A stretch of 64,000 nt of DNA from Cytobacillus sp. NJ13 (GCA_030348385.1 JAUCFP010000006.1:372001-436000); one strand, 5' to 3'; counted from the first letter of the stretch, positions 40,698-49,890 are shown. The notes: generated by a model from the letters alone, not told the origin. Made by a program: numbers and translations.

Positions 40698-41794
40698 GTA
40701 AGAAGAGATCAAATTTACAGATTGCTCAAGAACAAGCTGAATCAACCATCAAAAAAACAAATGATAAAATAGAGGAGCTTGGAAAATATACTAGCAATCT
40801 TTATACTGCATTAAACGATATTCAGGAGCTATTTGATAAAATTAGGAACGTGCCAAGTCAGAAACACTTGGAATATATAAAACTAAAAGAAGTTCGTTTG
40901 AATTGGAAACAACAGGTTGAAAAAATCGAGTCTGATTATAAAAATGCTGTCGCCAAGAATGCTGGAAAAGGTGTAACAGGTGTTGGCGCAGGTGTTGCAG
41001 TAGTCGCCCTTGGTCCTACTGCAGCAATGGGAATAGCTACAACTTTCGGTGTTGCATCAACAGGTACGGCTATATCCGCTTTGAGTGGTGCTGCAGCCAC
41101 TAATGCTGCATTAGCGTGGTTAGGTGGTGGAGCACTTGCCGCAGGTGGTGGCGGTATGGTTGCCGGAAATGCTTTCTTAGCCCTTGCTGGACCTGTTGGT
41201 TGGGCAATTGCAGGTATTGCACTTTTGGGTAGTGGCCTTCTTTTTTGGAAGACTAAAAGTGATCAGAATCGACTTGAAAACATTTTTACATTGATAAGTA
41301 AGCGAGATAAAAAATCATATGAACTTGCAATTATTGAGCTTAATGAACGCATTTCTCGTATAAGAGACGAAAGTGTTAAACTCAACGATGCGATTGAAAA
41401 GATAGAATCATTTGGAGTGGATTATAATCAAATGACCGAAGCTCAGCAGTATGAATTAGGAGCTTATGTGAATTTGATGTCAGCATCAACACAATTGCTT
41501 GTAAATCCGATATTAGGTTTGCAACCAAAGTATAATGAAGAAGACTTCAGCAAATTTATTTCTGAAGGTAACGGAAAAGCTAATGAAGTTTTATGTTCCT
41601 CACATAAAGATTTGATAATCGCATTATCAAATCTTTTATATAAAATTAAATTAGATGATAGGGATAAAAAACTTTTGTGGAAGTCCTTTAAAAAGAACAA
41701 GATGTTCTTATCATCAATGAATATCTCGAAGAAAGAGTTTGATGATATAATTCTTGATATAGTTTGCGAGGCTCTTTATTTTAGGCTCTGTTAA
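40694..41794 (+). CDS. Coiled-coil protein with Gly/Ala-rich membrane region
   Basis: GTG start at 40694, overlapping the previous stop; 366 residues. Residues 1-92 are a charged coiled coil (QEQAESTIKKTNDKIEELGK). Residues 93-190 are an extended Gly/Ala-rich hydrophobic region (VTGVGAGVAVVALGPTAAMG, GGGALAAGGGGMVAGNAFLA, GWAIAGIALLGSGLLFW) with glycine-zipper spacing, enough for two or three membrane passes. Residues 195-366 are again helical and charged. Soluble coiled coils around a hydrophobic hairpin resemble pore-forming toxins of the HlyE/XaxA kind and effectors of abortive infection. No family is recognised; the pore idea is inference. Confidence 0.55.
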   Translation: MSKKRSNLQIAQEQAESTIKKTNDKIEELGKYTSNLYTALNDIQELFDKIRNVPSQKHLEYIKLKEVRLNWKQQVEKIESDYKNAVAKNAGKGVTGVGAGVAVVALGPTAAMGIATTFGVASTGTAISALSGAAATNAALAWLGGGALAAGGGGMVAGNAFLALAGPVGWAIAGIALLGSGLLFWKTKSDQNRLENIFTLISKRDKKSYELAIIELNERISRIRDESVKLNDAIEKIESFGVDYNQMTEAQQYELGAYVNLMSASTQLLVNPILGLQPKYNEEDFSKFISEGNGKANEVLCSSHKDLIIALSNLLYKIKLDDRDKKLLWKSFKKNKMFLSSMNISKKEFDDIILDIVCEALYFRLC

Positions 41795-41823
41795 ACGTTA
41801 ATGTTGATATCCGGCAAAAAATG

Positions 41824-41842
41824 CGAACATATGTGCTATAAT
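41824..41842 (+). promoter_or_regulatory. Extended -10 promoter with LexA-like half-site, transposase remnant
   Basis: TGCTATAAT (41834-41842) is an extended -10. CGAACATATGTGC (41824-41836) overlaps it and resembles the Bacillus LexA box CGAAC-N4-GTTCG in its left half only. A short stem TTAGAGT/ACTCTAA follows. Confidence 0.35.
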
Positions 41843-41874
41843 TAGAGTATGAAACTCTAATGGAGGCAGCGGCG

Positions 41875-42085
41875 ATGAGCAAAGCGTTCAGCAATTTACT
41901 GAAACACTTGGGAAAATTGAATCCAACCGAACATGAACGCGTCTACCATTGGTTGAAGTGCTATGTTGACCCTGCTTACTCTGTCGGCGGACGGCTTCTT
42001 GATGAAATGCGCGAAACGCGATTTCCGGAAGGGACAGCCAGCATATTGTTCGGTACGGTAAATGGCAAGGTCGGCAGCGGGAGTA
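41875..42085 (+). pseudogene. N-terminal remnant of an IS transposase
   Basis: ATG 41875 has GGAGG 9 bases upstream. About 65 codons read MSKAFSNLLKHLGKLNPTEH, then ERVYHWLKCYVDP and ETRFPEG. An ETRFPEG followed by a degenerate zinc-ribbon (ASILFGTVNGKV where C-x-x-C would be expected) recalls IS1595/IS1016-type transposases. The gene is cut short by repeat R copy 2, and no catalytic domain or IS end is seen. Confidence 0.6.
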
Positions 42086-42147
42086 GAAAGGGCCTGACCC
42101 CGGTTGCGTTAATACGTTATTTATAGAGGGGACAGGCCCCCCTTTTC
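42086..42147. repeat. Dispersed 60-bp repeat R, copy 2
   Basis: GAAAGGGCCTGACCCCGG at the left, GTTAATACGTTATTTA in the middle and GGGGACAGGCCCCCCTTTTC at the right. It sits exactly where the transposase remnant stops being coding. Confidence 0.9.
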
Positions 42148-42490
42148 CAGAATAGGTAATAGTTTCATCAGAAATTACAACAAGAATTTACCATCTCTGC
42201 CATACTTATTACCAGCTGGTGCCACGAATTTTACCAATTGCCGCCAATACGTTGACCAATAGCAAAACATCAAGGGTTTTGAAGTGAAAAAGCCTATTCT
42301 TTCGTATTTAACAGTGGAATTAGTCGTATGGTTTTCGCATTACGCACGATTCTGGAGTTTCATTTGCTATTATATAGTATGGTTGTACAGCGCAGCAACC
42401 CACTTCATATTTTTGTCACTAACTTAATCCACTAATAACCATCCAACATTTATAACAGAATTTTTAGTAGTATAAATAAGATATAAGTGT
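42148..42490. other. Non-coding stretch
   Basis: No ORF, hairpin with U tract or recognisable remnant is seen, apart from the downstream flank of the minus-strand gene at 42491. Confidence 0.5.
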
Positions 42491-42682
42491 CTACTTTTTG
42501 GGCTGATCAAGTGCTTGGTAAGCTACCTGATACTTTCCTCCATCAGTAACTTCTGAATGGTACAAGGCCTTGAGGGCATTGTTTTTTTCAAGACCATGCT
42601 CAGCCTTCAGTTCTTTAAAGCGTGTATGCAGTTCTTTATTTTCCTTAATTAGTTGTTGCATTTGCGATTTTAAATACTTCAC
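42491..42682 (-). CDS. Small coiled-coil hypothetical protein
   Basis: GTG start at 42682 with AAAGGAG 9 bases upstream. The 63-residue product MKYLKSQMQQLIKENKELHT is a charged helix followed by a short tail (SEVTDGGKYQVAYQALDQPKK). It starts 5 bases after the stop of the YqxD-type gene and is probably co-transcribed with it. Not recognised. Confidence 0.55.
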   Translation of the reverse strand: MKYLKSQMQQLIKENKELHTRFKELKAEHGLEKNNALKALYHSEVTDGGKYQVAYQALDQPKK

Positions 42683-42687
42683 AATAT

Positions 42688-43164
42688 TTATCTCCTTTCT
42701 GAATCTCTGAGTTTAGCTTTATTTTTAATAGAAATAACCTCTCTAAAAAGATCCCTAAATTGCTCCCGGTCTTCTGCTGTAAAAGGCTTTGGTCCCTTTG
42801 TTCGCTGTCCGCTTTTTCTAGCCATAGCACTTAAATAACGTGTTTGTAATAATTGGTCAATATTTTCATTTGTATATCTAAATCCTTTATGGTGGAGTAC
42901 GATAATTCCTTTTGCTAAACCTAGTGACGCAAGACCATAATCTTGCGTCACGATAATATCTCCTTTTTCCACTAACTTCACAATCCGATAATCTGCAGCT
43001 TCTGCTCCAGAATCAACATAAATGATTTTCACTCCGGATGGCTGTTTTGCATTAGAAAAATGAGAAAAGCTTGTAACAAGGATAACCGGAATTTCAAAAT
43101 TCCTTGCTTCAGAAATAATAATATCTTTCACCGGACAAGCATCTGCATCCACATAAATTTTCAT
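42688..43164 (-). CDS. yqxD: YaiI/YqxD family protein (DUF188)
   Basis: 158 residues with GAGGGGAAAG before the [23 protein letters not shown], then [35 protein letters not shown] and [18 protein letters not shown] are the family's conserved blocks. The fold is PIN-like with conserved aspartates (D6, D8 and the TQD motif), which suggests RNA or DNA cleavage, but the family has no settled function. In Bacillus subtilis the gene lies in the dnaG-rpoD region; here it stands in an accessory island with a small companion gene, so this may be an extra copy. Confidence 0.92.
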   Translation of the reverse strand: MKIYVDADACPVKDIIISEARNFEIPVILVTSFSHFSNAKQPSGVKIIYVDSGAEAADYRIVKLVEKGDIIVTQDYGLASLGLAKGIIVLHHKGFRYTNENIDQLLQTRYLSAMARKSGQRTKGPKPFTAEDREQFRDLFREVISIKNKAKLRDSERR

Positions 43165-43364
43165 CTTTCCCCTCCTGTTAAGAAGTTCGACTTAATTTAA
43201 CTTAACCTTTTCAAAGGGCCTGGTGACTTTGTTTAAAAATAATCAAGAGTTCTTCCTTTTGCTTTATTTTTCTTTCCTCATATTATACTTTATAGAATTG
43301 TGTTGGCAAACGGTGGTTCAATTGCCCACAAAATAGGTTGCTAAATCATCTGCTTTTATTAAAT

Positions 43365-43559
43365 CTAAAAGTCTTCTGTGCCCTCAATATCCATAGTATA
43401 CTGATTATTTTTAGCAAGGCAGAGGGTCCCGTCTCCGTCAATGTAGCCCATGATAACATCTGTATAAAACTTTCTATCTAGATTTTCTGGAAATGTAATT
43501 TTATGAATTTTCTTTGGAACAACTTCAAATCTCATTAAATCTTTTGCTAATTCTGAGTA
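43365..43559 (-). pseudogene. Fragment of a LAGLIDADG-type homing endonuclease
   Basis: On the minus strand, about 64 codons read SELAKDLMRFEVVPKKIHKI, then NLDRKFYTDVIMGYIDGDGT, LCLAKNNQYTMDIEGTEDF and TAG at 43365-43367. GYIDGDGT followed by an IxGTEDF strand is the signature of the LAGLIDADG catalytic helix and its first strand. There is no start codon, and the left end of the frame abuts repeat R copy 3 exactly. It is a gene fragment. Confidence 0.65.
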
Positions 43560-43619
43560 GAAAGGGCCTGACCCAAGCTACGTTAATACGTTATTTAGTG
43601 AGGGGAAAGGCCCCTTTTC
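43560..43619. repeat. Dispersed 60-bp repeat R, copy 3
   Basis: GAAAGGGCCTGACCCAAG, CTACGTTAATACGTTATTTA and GAGGGGAAAGGCCCCTTTTC. It separates the homing-endonuclease fragment from the upstream region of the GTPase gene (start 212 bases on). Confidence 0.9.
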
Positions 43620-43831
43620 CTAGGGCATATAGTGCATTTTCCTCAATTCCTTCATCTTATTTTTATAATAAATTATCTTATGTACGTTGAGGAGGTGCTT
43701 TTGTATTTTCATTTTATAATTTGGAATACAGACAAGCCTAGAGAACATACCTTTTAACATACACAGGAACACACACTTGAATATAGAGGAATTCGGTGTT
43801 CCGTAAAATAAAATGGAGAGGGGTATCAGAA

Positions 43832-46048
43832 ATGGGAAAGTATACAGCAAGTAAAGCGAGAGGCAAGGGAAGGGAATCTTGGTCGATTGTATTTCGCCAC
43901 CCCGTCAAAAAGGATCAGTACGGGAAAGTTGGATTACGTGTGCGGAGGGGATTAGGGACTACTGATGAAGGTAGAGCTGATATGTTGGTTGCCCAATTGA
44001 ATGAAATTTTAGCAGATGAATCGATGTGGAATGTCTCCTCTAAGGAGAAGGCCAGCTTAAAATATGATGAAAAAATTGTTTCTGCCTTTTATGATGCGTT
44101 GGAGGCAAAAAAGATAAATTATACAGAACTAAGGGATGAGCAGCTGCCTTTGCCAACCTCTAATCAAGGTTACGCGAATGTCCTTTTTGTTGGTACTACA
44201 GGTGCAGGAAAGACAACGCTGCTTCGTCAGGTAATTGGGACGGATCCGAAAAAGGAGCGTTTTCCTTCTACTTCGCCAAACAAAACAACGGTGTCGGATA
44301 CAGAAGTTATTTGTGCTGATGGTGCTTATGAGGGAGTTGTCACTTTCTTTGATCAGCGAGAAATTCGTTTGCATTTAGAGGATTGTGTGATGGCTGCCGT
44401 TCTTGCAATGCTTAAGGGAGAAGATAATTGGACTGTAGCACAGCATTTGTTAGAACATAGTGAGCAGCGCTTCCGTTTCTTCTATGTGCTTGGTGAGTAT
44501 GAGGTGGACGAAGACGAGACAGATGAGGATGATATTACCTTTGAGGAAGCGGTTTCTCTTGAGGAAAAGAAAGCTTTTGCGAATGTCATTAGTGGGTATT
44601 TGGATCAGGTAGCAGAGCTTACAAAATTAAGTAAAAAGGTAATGGAGCAGCTAGGAAATGAGCTAAATGTGAATTATCAAGAATTAAGCTCTGTTGACCG
44701 GAATGCATTTGAGGAGTTATTAGATGAAGAGCTTAGACAAAGTAAAACGTTTCATTCATTAGTAGACGATATGATTGAAGAGATGGCACTTCGCTTTGAG
44801 CAGCTACAAGTTGGCGAAATAATTCAACGTAATGGAGATTGGCCGATTACTTGGAAATTCAGTACAGACAATCGCGAAGCATTTATTCAAACAATAAGAA
44901 AATTTTCAAGTAACTATGCTCCACAATTTGGTAGGCTTCTTACCCCACTCGTACAAGGAATTCGTGTGAAAGGTCCATTTAAACCTGAGTGGAGTGAACG
45001 TGTGCTAAAGCTAGTGCTTATTGACGGGCAGGGATTAGGACATACGGCTTCAACTTCCTCTAGCATCCCTGCTCAAACGTTACGGAAGTTTGAGAAAAGT
45101 GATGTAGTTTTATTAGTAGATAGTGCAAAGCACCCGATGCAAGCAGCTTCGTTAGCCGTTTTGAGAAGTGTAGCTGCCAGTGGAAATATTGCTAAACTTC
45201 GTATTTGTTTTACCCATATGGATGAACTATCTGGGGACAGCCTACGTAACCGGAAGAGTAGAGTTCGTCATGTAAATGCATCGTTAAATCAAGCAGCTAA
45301 CTATATTCGGGAGCGATTAGGACCTGAAATCGCATTAAATATGGACACAAACCTGTCCAATCAATCTTTTTATCTAGAAAAGCTAGATAAAGTGGTGGAT
45401 GAAGGAAACAAGCATACAAAGGAAGAGTTAGAAAAATTGCTTCGGTTTCTGCAGATAAGCATCTTTAATCCTGTAGATTCAGATGTGATTCCTGTATATG
45501 ATGAGGCAAATTTAGTGATCGCCATCCAAAAAGCAACGAAAGGCTTTCACGAATTGTGGGACAGTCGGTTAAGTGGAGACCAGAAGCGGCATTGGGCTAC
45601 GATAAAGGCATTGTCGAAACGAAAGGCATTGGATTTCGATGATGGTGAATTTCGAGACCTCCGACCAGTGGCCGAAATAACAGATTTTCTGATGGAGCAA
45701 GTAAGAAGAATGTTAAATCATCCCGTGTACTGGGTTCCTGAAACACATGATGAGGAGCAGAAAAAGCTTGCTGCAGATAAAATTGCAAGGGACGTTCATA
45801 TGAAGATACTTGATTATTGCACATCCCGTTTCTGGAAAACGCATTTTACACAATGGAATGTTGCCTATGAATACCGAGGAGAAAATTCGAGCATAAAACG
45901 AACAAAAGAAATCTTTAGTATTTTCGATAAGGCAGGTCCAATACCAGGGGAAACGACAACAATTGATTCACACGAATATTTAAAAGATATTCGAAAAATT
46001 GTAAGAGAATCCATTTCCACTAAGGGTGGAAAGCTGCTACAGCCATAA
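43832..46048 (+). CDS. Large P-loop GTPase-like protein, putative defence protein
   Basis: ATG 43832 is chosen with GGAGAGGGG 8 bases upstream; 738 residues. About 1-60 is basic (GRESWSIVFRHPVKKDQYGK, VGLRVRRGLGTTDEGRADML) and resembles the arm-binding domain of phage integrases. Walker A/G1 is GTTGAGKT (121-128), a G3-like motif is LIDGQGLG (D398) and a G4-like motif is FTHMD (461-464). Between G1 and G3 lies a 200-residue acidic helical insert. This is the TRAFAC GTPase layout with an insertion, as in dynamin-like or septin-like proteins, but no known family is claimed. The island context and a duplicated fragment at 50318 suggest a defence role. Confidence 0.6.
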   Translation: MGKYTASKARGKGRESWSIVFRHPVKKDQYGKVGLRVRRGLGTTDEGRADMLVAQLNEILADESMWNVSSKEKASLKYDEKIVSAFYDALEAKKINYTELRDEQLPLPTSNQGYANVLFVGTTGAGKTTLLRQVIGTDPKKERFPSTSPNKTTVSDTEVICADGAYEGVVTFFDQREIRLHLEDCVMAAVLAMLKGEDNWTVAQHLLEHSEQRFRFFYVLGEYEVDEDETDEDDITFEEAVSLEEKKAFANVISGYLDQVAELTKLSKKVMEQLGNELNVNYQELSSVDRNAFEELLDEELRQSKTFHSLVDDMIEEMALRFEQLQVGEIIQRNGDWPITWKFSTDNREAFIQTIRKFSSNYAPQFGRLLTPLVQGIRVKGPFKPEWSERVLKLVLIDGQGLGHTASTSSSIPAQTLRKFEKSDVVLLVDSAKHPMQAASLAVLRSVAASGNIAKLRICFTHMDELSGDSLRNRKSRVRHVNASLNQAANYIRERLGPEIALNMDTNLSNQSFYLEKLDKVVDEGNKHTKEELEKLLRFLQISIFNPVDSDVIPVYDEANLVIAIQKATKGFHELWDSRLSGDQKRHWATIKALSKRKALDFDDGEFRDLRPVAEITDFLMEQVRRMLNHPVYWVPETHDEEQKKLAADKIARDVHMKILDYCTSRFWKTHFTQWNVAYEYRGENSSIKRTKEIFSIFDKAGPIPGETTTIDSHEYLKDIRKIVRESISTKGGKLLQP

Positions 46049-46293
46049 ATGAATATCGGAGTATGGAAGTATACTATTTGGAAATCTCTAAATTGGTGTA
46101 TCTAGGAATGGGTGAAGACTTAACGGGGAAACGACATTTCAAAAAAAGGGACGAAGCTATCAGGTGAAACTAAAGGATTGCCAATCTATTCTCGGTTACT
46201 TTCAGGTGTTTTGATAAGCAAGATGAAGAGGTTTGCATCTTATGGTCACATATATTACCGTACACACATAATGCCATGATATAACACAATGCT

Positions 46294-46327
46294 ACTTCCC
46301 CCTTACTATATAAGGGGGAAGTTCTTT
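46294..46327 (+). terminator. Terminator after the GTPase gene
   Basis: ACTTCCCCCTTA, loop CTATA, TAAGGGGGAAGT and TCTTTT. The 46049-46293 stretch before it shows no other feature. Confidence 0.85.
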
Positions 46328-46344
46328 TACCCCTCTTATTTTTT

Positions 46345-46373
46345 GAACAGGTTAACTGGTATACTATTACCAT
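46345..46373 (+). promoter_or_regulatory. mcrBC promoter region, conserved in the duplicated copy
   Basis: TTGAAC, 16 bases and TATTAC give a weak sigma-A promoter. The block GTTAACTGGTATACTATTACC is identical in the truncated copy at about 38098-38118, although flanking bases differ there. TGGTA...TACCA inside it could be an operator. Confidence 0.45.
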
Positions 46374-46412
46374 ATGAACGGTATATAAAGATATTTCCGG
46401 GAGGAATGGCAA

Positions 46413-48878
46413 ATGGGGAACTGGATTTTTCAAGGCAATCCGAAACAATTTGATGTTGATACATATATAGAAAAAAATGAAATAGTCGATTGGAATATTC
46501 GGCAAAAGCAATTTTTGGATGAGGTACAAGCTGGGGATAAGGTGTTCATTTGGAGATCGGATGGTGGCAATAAAAACACTGGAGGTGTTATTGCCTTTTG
46601 TGAAATTGTATCCGAGCCATACGAAGATGATGAAAACGATAAGGTTGATCTCAGAATTCTTGAGAAGCGATTAGCTTCTGAGACTGGTATGCTTTTGCGT
46701 CATGAATTAAAAGAACTTCCTGAAATCACGAATTTAATGATCTTTAGAATGCCGCAAAACACGAACTACAGACTAACGGACGAGGAATTTGATCGCCTAT
46801 ACCAGCTATGGGAATCACCAGAGAAATTGGCTGAAAAACTAAATATGTCAATTGTTGAAAAATATCTTCATTCTTTTAAGGATCATGCTGAAAATTGGTT
46901 TGAAAATAACTCGGATTACTTACAAAAAAGTTATCAATTTTTCAGTCACTTCAAGCAAAAAGACCATTTAAACACAATAGAGTGGGAGGATGTGCAGGAG
47001 CTTGGTGAGCACATCAATGCTTTCAGGATGGCACTCGCTAAAAAAAGAGCTCTTGGATATCCTAATGCATCCATTGAACATTACCGCAATAGTTTTAACT
47101 ATTTAATTCATGGAACAGAACCGCTTAAAAGACGAATGGACCAATTTGTCCATCATGAAGATTATAAGCTATTCGGCTTTGGGTATAGCGTGGTCAGTGA
47201 GCTTATAGGGAATATTTTTCCTGAAGAATTCTGCTTTTATAACCAGAGAGACCGAGTAGCGGCAGAAAATATACTTGAACTAACTCCTGGATATGCACGA
47301 GGAGATACATTTGGTGAAAAGTTCATCAAATTTCAGAAATGCCTCAAGGAAAATGGAATAGTGGAAAAGTACTTGGAGGTAGTTGGCAAACAAACCACCC
47401 TTCCAATTTTCTATGAAATAGATCAATTTTTTAGCTATCTTTTTGAGAATTTTAGCAAGAAAGAAACTGTTATTACTGAAGAAGAAACGATTCCTCAGTA
47501 CTGGCTTTTGGCTGCTGGAGAAGGAAACTTCATGTGGGAGGATTTCAAGGAAAATGAGCATATTGCAATTGGGTGGGATGAATTAGGTGACTTAAAAGCT
47601 TATGGAAGCAAACGAGAAATAATGGAGGCTCTAAAGGAGCTCTATGAAGTTGACTATAACCCAAGTAATGATGCACTCGCTAACTATCAGTTTGCCAACG
47701 AAATAAGTGTAGGTGATTATGTACTTATTAAACGAGGGACACACAAGCTAATCGGATACGGTAAAATTGTATCGGAATACAAATTTGATCCTGCAAGAGA
47801 ATCTTTCAAATCATTACGTAAAGTTGAGTGGATATCACAAGGAGAGTGGGATGTAGAAACAACACTTCATAGTAAAACCTTAACAAACATCACACCATAT
47901 GATGAGTACTTGGAAAGGTTGCTTGCTTCTATTGGTAAAGAAGCAAAAACGGTATATCCAACCTCAGAGGATAATTCCACATTAGTAAAGGAAAGTGAAA
48001 AGGTAACGATTCCTTACACACATGAACAGCTTCTCAGTGAGGTATTCATGACACAAGATAAAGTGGAGGATATCCTTGAAACTTTGGATTATAAGAAGAA
48101 CATTATCCTACAAGGCCCACCAGGTGTTGGAAAAACATTTGTAGCCAAGCGCCTTGCTTATCTTCATATGGGAACAAAAGATGACAGCAAAGTGGAAATG
48201 CTGCAATTCCACCAATCCTATTCATATGAAGACTTCATTCGTGGATATAAGCCTAATAAGCAAGGGTATTTCACTCTAAAAGATGGTATTTTCTATTCAT
48301 TCTGTAAGAAAGCGATAGAAGATCAAGATAACAATTACTATATGATTATTGATGAAATTAACAGGGGGAATTTATCTAAAATTTTTGGTGAGCTCATGAT
48401 GTTAATCGAGGCAGACAAACGAGGTAATAAATTCGCGGTTAAGCTTGCATACAGCGTGGGAGAAGAAACCTTCTACATTCCCAAAAACCTTTACCTCATT
48501 GGAACCATGAACACTGCAGACAGATCTTTGGCTTTGGTTGATTATGCATTAAGGAGAAGATTTTCCTTTATCAATTTAGAACCAGCTTTCCATACAGAGC
48601 AATTTCATGATTATTTAATCAACAAGGGAATTAGCCAGGGATTTATTGATAAGCTTATTGCTGGCATTATGGACATTAATCAGGCAATTACAAATGACAC
48701 GATTAATCTAGGTAAAGGTTATGAAATCGGTCATAGTTATTTCTGTCCAACAACAGAACAGGTAGATGATGAACAAAAATGGTATGAGCGAATCATTCGC
48801 CTAGAAATCGCTCCACTATTAAAGGAATACTGGTTCGATCAGGAGGACAAAGTCGATGAACTCCTTGACAGACTCTAA
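46413..48878 (+). CDS. mcrB: McrB-type GTPase with two EVE-like domains (type IV restriction)
   Basis: 821 residues, ATG 46413 with GGGAGG 8 bases upstream. Residues 1-130 are an EVE domain (GNWIFQGNPKQFDVDTYIE, AGDKVFIWRSDGG), a fold that reads modified bases. About 355-500 is a second EVE-like domain (YWLLAAGEGNFMWEDFKEN, ISVGDYVLIKRGTHKLIGYG). The C-terminal AAA+ GTPase has Walker A GPPGVGKT (568-575), YEDFIRGYKP, Walker B MIIDEINRGNL and the McrB motif GTMNTADRS. McrB rings translocate DNA using GTP and activate McrC. Two readers on one McrB suggest recognition of a modified base other than 5-methylcytosine in the classic context. It overlaps mcrC by 23 bases. Confidence 0.9.
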   Translation: MGNWIFQGNPKQFDVDTYIEKNEIVDWNIRQKQFLDEVQAGDKVFIWRSDGGNKNTGGVIAFCEIVSEPYEDDENDKVDLRILEKRLASETGMLLRHELKELPEITNLMIFRMPQNTNYRLTDEEFDRLYQLWESPEKLAEKLNMSIVEKYLHSFKDHAENWFENNSDYLQKSYQFFSHFKQKDHLNTIEWEDVQELGEHINAFRMALAKKRALGYPNASIEHYRNSFNYLIHGTEPLKRRMDQFVHHEDYKLFGFGYSVVSELIGNIFPEEFCFYNQRDRVAAENILELTPGYARGDTFGEKFIKFQKCLKENGIVEKYLEVVGKQTTLPIFYEIDQFFSYLFENFSKKETVITEEETIPQYWLLAAGEGNFMWEDFKENEHIAIGWDELGDLKAYGSKREIMEALKELYEVDYNPSNDALANYQFANEISVGDYVLIKRGTHKLIGYGKIVSEYKFDPARESFKSLRKVEWISQGEWDVETTLHSKTLTNITPYDEYLERLLASIGKEAKTVYPTSEDNSTLVKESEKVTIPYTHEQLLSEVFMTQDKVEDILETLDYKKNIILQGPPGVGKTFVAKRLAYLHMGTKDDSKVEMLQFHQSYSYEDFIRGYKPNKQGYFTLKDGIFYSFCKKAIEDQDNNYYMIIDEINRGNLSKIFGELMMLIEADKRGNKFAVKLAYSVGEETFYIPKNLYLIGTMNTADRSLALVDYALRRRFSFINLEPAFHTEQFHDYLINKGISQGFIDKLIAGIMDINQAITNDTINLGKGYEIGHSYFCPTTEQVDDEQKWYERIIRLEIAPLLKEYWFDQEDKVDELLDRL

Positions 48879-49890
48879 AATACCGATTAAAAACCTATAT
48901 TATATGCTTTGCTATGCATGGGACCATCTTGCGGAGAAAGACATGGCCGATGTAGCCCGAGAAGATGAAAGGGACATTCAGCACCTTTTAACAAGAATAC
49001 TCCTTGTAAAGCTCCGCTCGCTCATCAAGCGGGGCTTTTACCGGGAATATAAATCCTATCAGGAGGAAACAGGAACTTTAAAAGGGAGGATTCTTTTTCA
49101 GGAATCTATCAACACGTTTTCTTTTAAAAGAGGTAAAATGCACTGTGAATTTGAAGAAATGACCCATGATATTGTTCATAATCAGGTAATCAAGTCAACT
49201 TTATTCTCCCTACTGCAAAACCAGCAGCTTGATAATCAATTGAAAGAAGAGATCCAGCAGTTGTATCCTTACTTTGCTGAAGTTGCCATCATTAAGTTAA
49301 ATCTGAGAATCTTTCAGGAGATTAAATTGCACAGAAGCAATCAGCACTATCGTTTTGTGCTAGATATCTGCCGTTTTCTTTATGAATCATTGCTATTAAC
49401 CGAAGACAATGGCGAATCCCAATTTGCTGATTTTGAACGGGATCCCAAGGCAATGGCTCGATTATTTGAGGAATTTGTGCGTAACTTTTACAAAAAGGAA
49501 ATGCCAGAATTTAAGGTGTTTCGTGAAAATATTTATTGGGATGCTGAGGGGGAGGAGACTAGTTACCTTCCTTTAATGCAAACGGATATTTCTCTTGAAA
49601 GTAGTGAGCGAAAGATTATTATGGATACAAAGTATTACCAGAATACTTTAACAAAGAATTTTGGCTCACAGAAATTGATAAGTGGTAATTTGTATCAGAT
49701 GTTTGCTTATTTAAGTAATCATAGGAAGGCAGAAGGGAAAGAAATAATGGGGATGCTCCTTTATCCCAAAACTGGCAAGGAATTGATGTTAGCTTATAGA
49801 ATTAAAGAGTTTTCAGTTAAAATCAATACTGTTAATTTGAACCGAGATTGGTTAAGCATTCATACAAGGTTAAAAGGAATTGTAAATTAA
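48856..49890 (+). CDS. mcrC: McrC nuclease subunit
   Basis: 344 residues, starting inside the end of mcrB. The N-terminal IPIKNLYYMLCYAWDHL is typical of McrC; GTLKGRILFQESI follows. The PD-(D/E)xK nuclease core is LMQTDISLESSERKIIMDTK YY in effect (D at LMQTD, then MDTKYY), with LISGNLYQMFAYL after it. It forms the cutting half of the McrBC complex. Confidence 0.92.
   Translation: MNSLTDSKIPIKNLYYMLCYAWDHLAEKDMADVAREDERDIQHLLTRILLVKLRSLIKRGFYREYKSYQEETGTLKGRILFQESINTFSFKRGKMHCEFEEMTHDIVHNQVIKSTLFSLLQNQQLDNQLKEEIQQLYPYFAEVAIIKLNLRIFQEIKLHRSNQHYRFVLDICRFLYESLLLTEDNGESQFADFERDPKAMARLFEEFVRNFYKKEMPEFKVFRENIYWDAEGEETSYLPLMQTDISLESSERKIIMDTKYYQNTLTKNFGSQKLISGNLYQMFAYLSNHRKAEGKEIMGMLLYPKTGKELMLAYRIKEFSVKINTVNLNRDWLSIHTRLKGIVN

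Noticed and set aside
41824..41837. LexA (SOS) operator upstream of the transposase remnant.
   Set aside because: Only the left half matches CGAAC-N4-GTTCG; the right half has two mismatches. Kept as a weak remark, not called as an operator.
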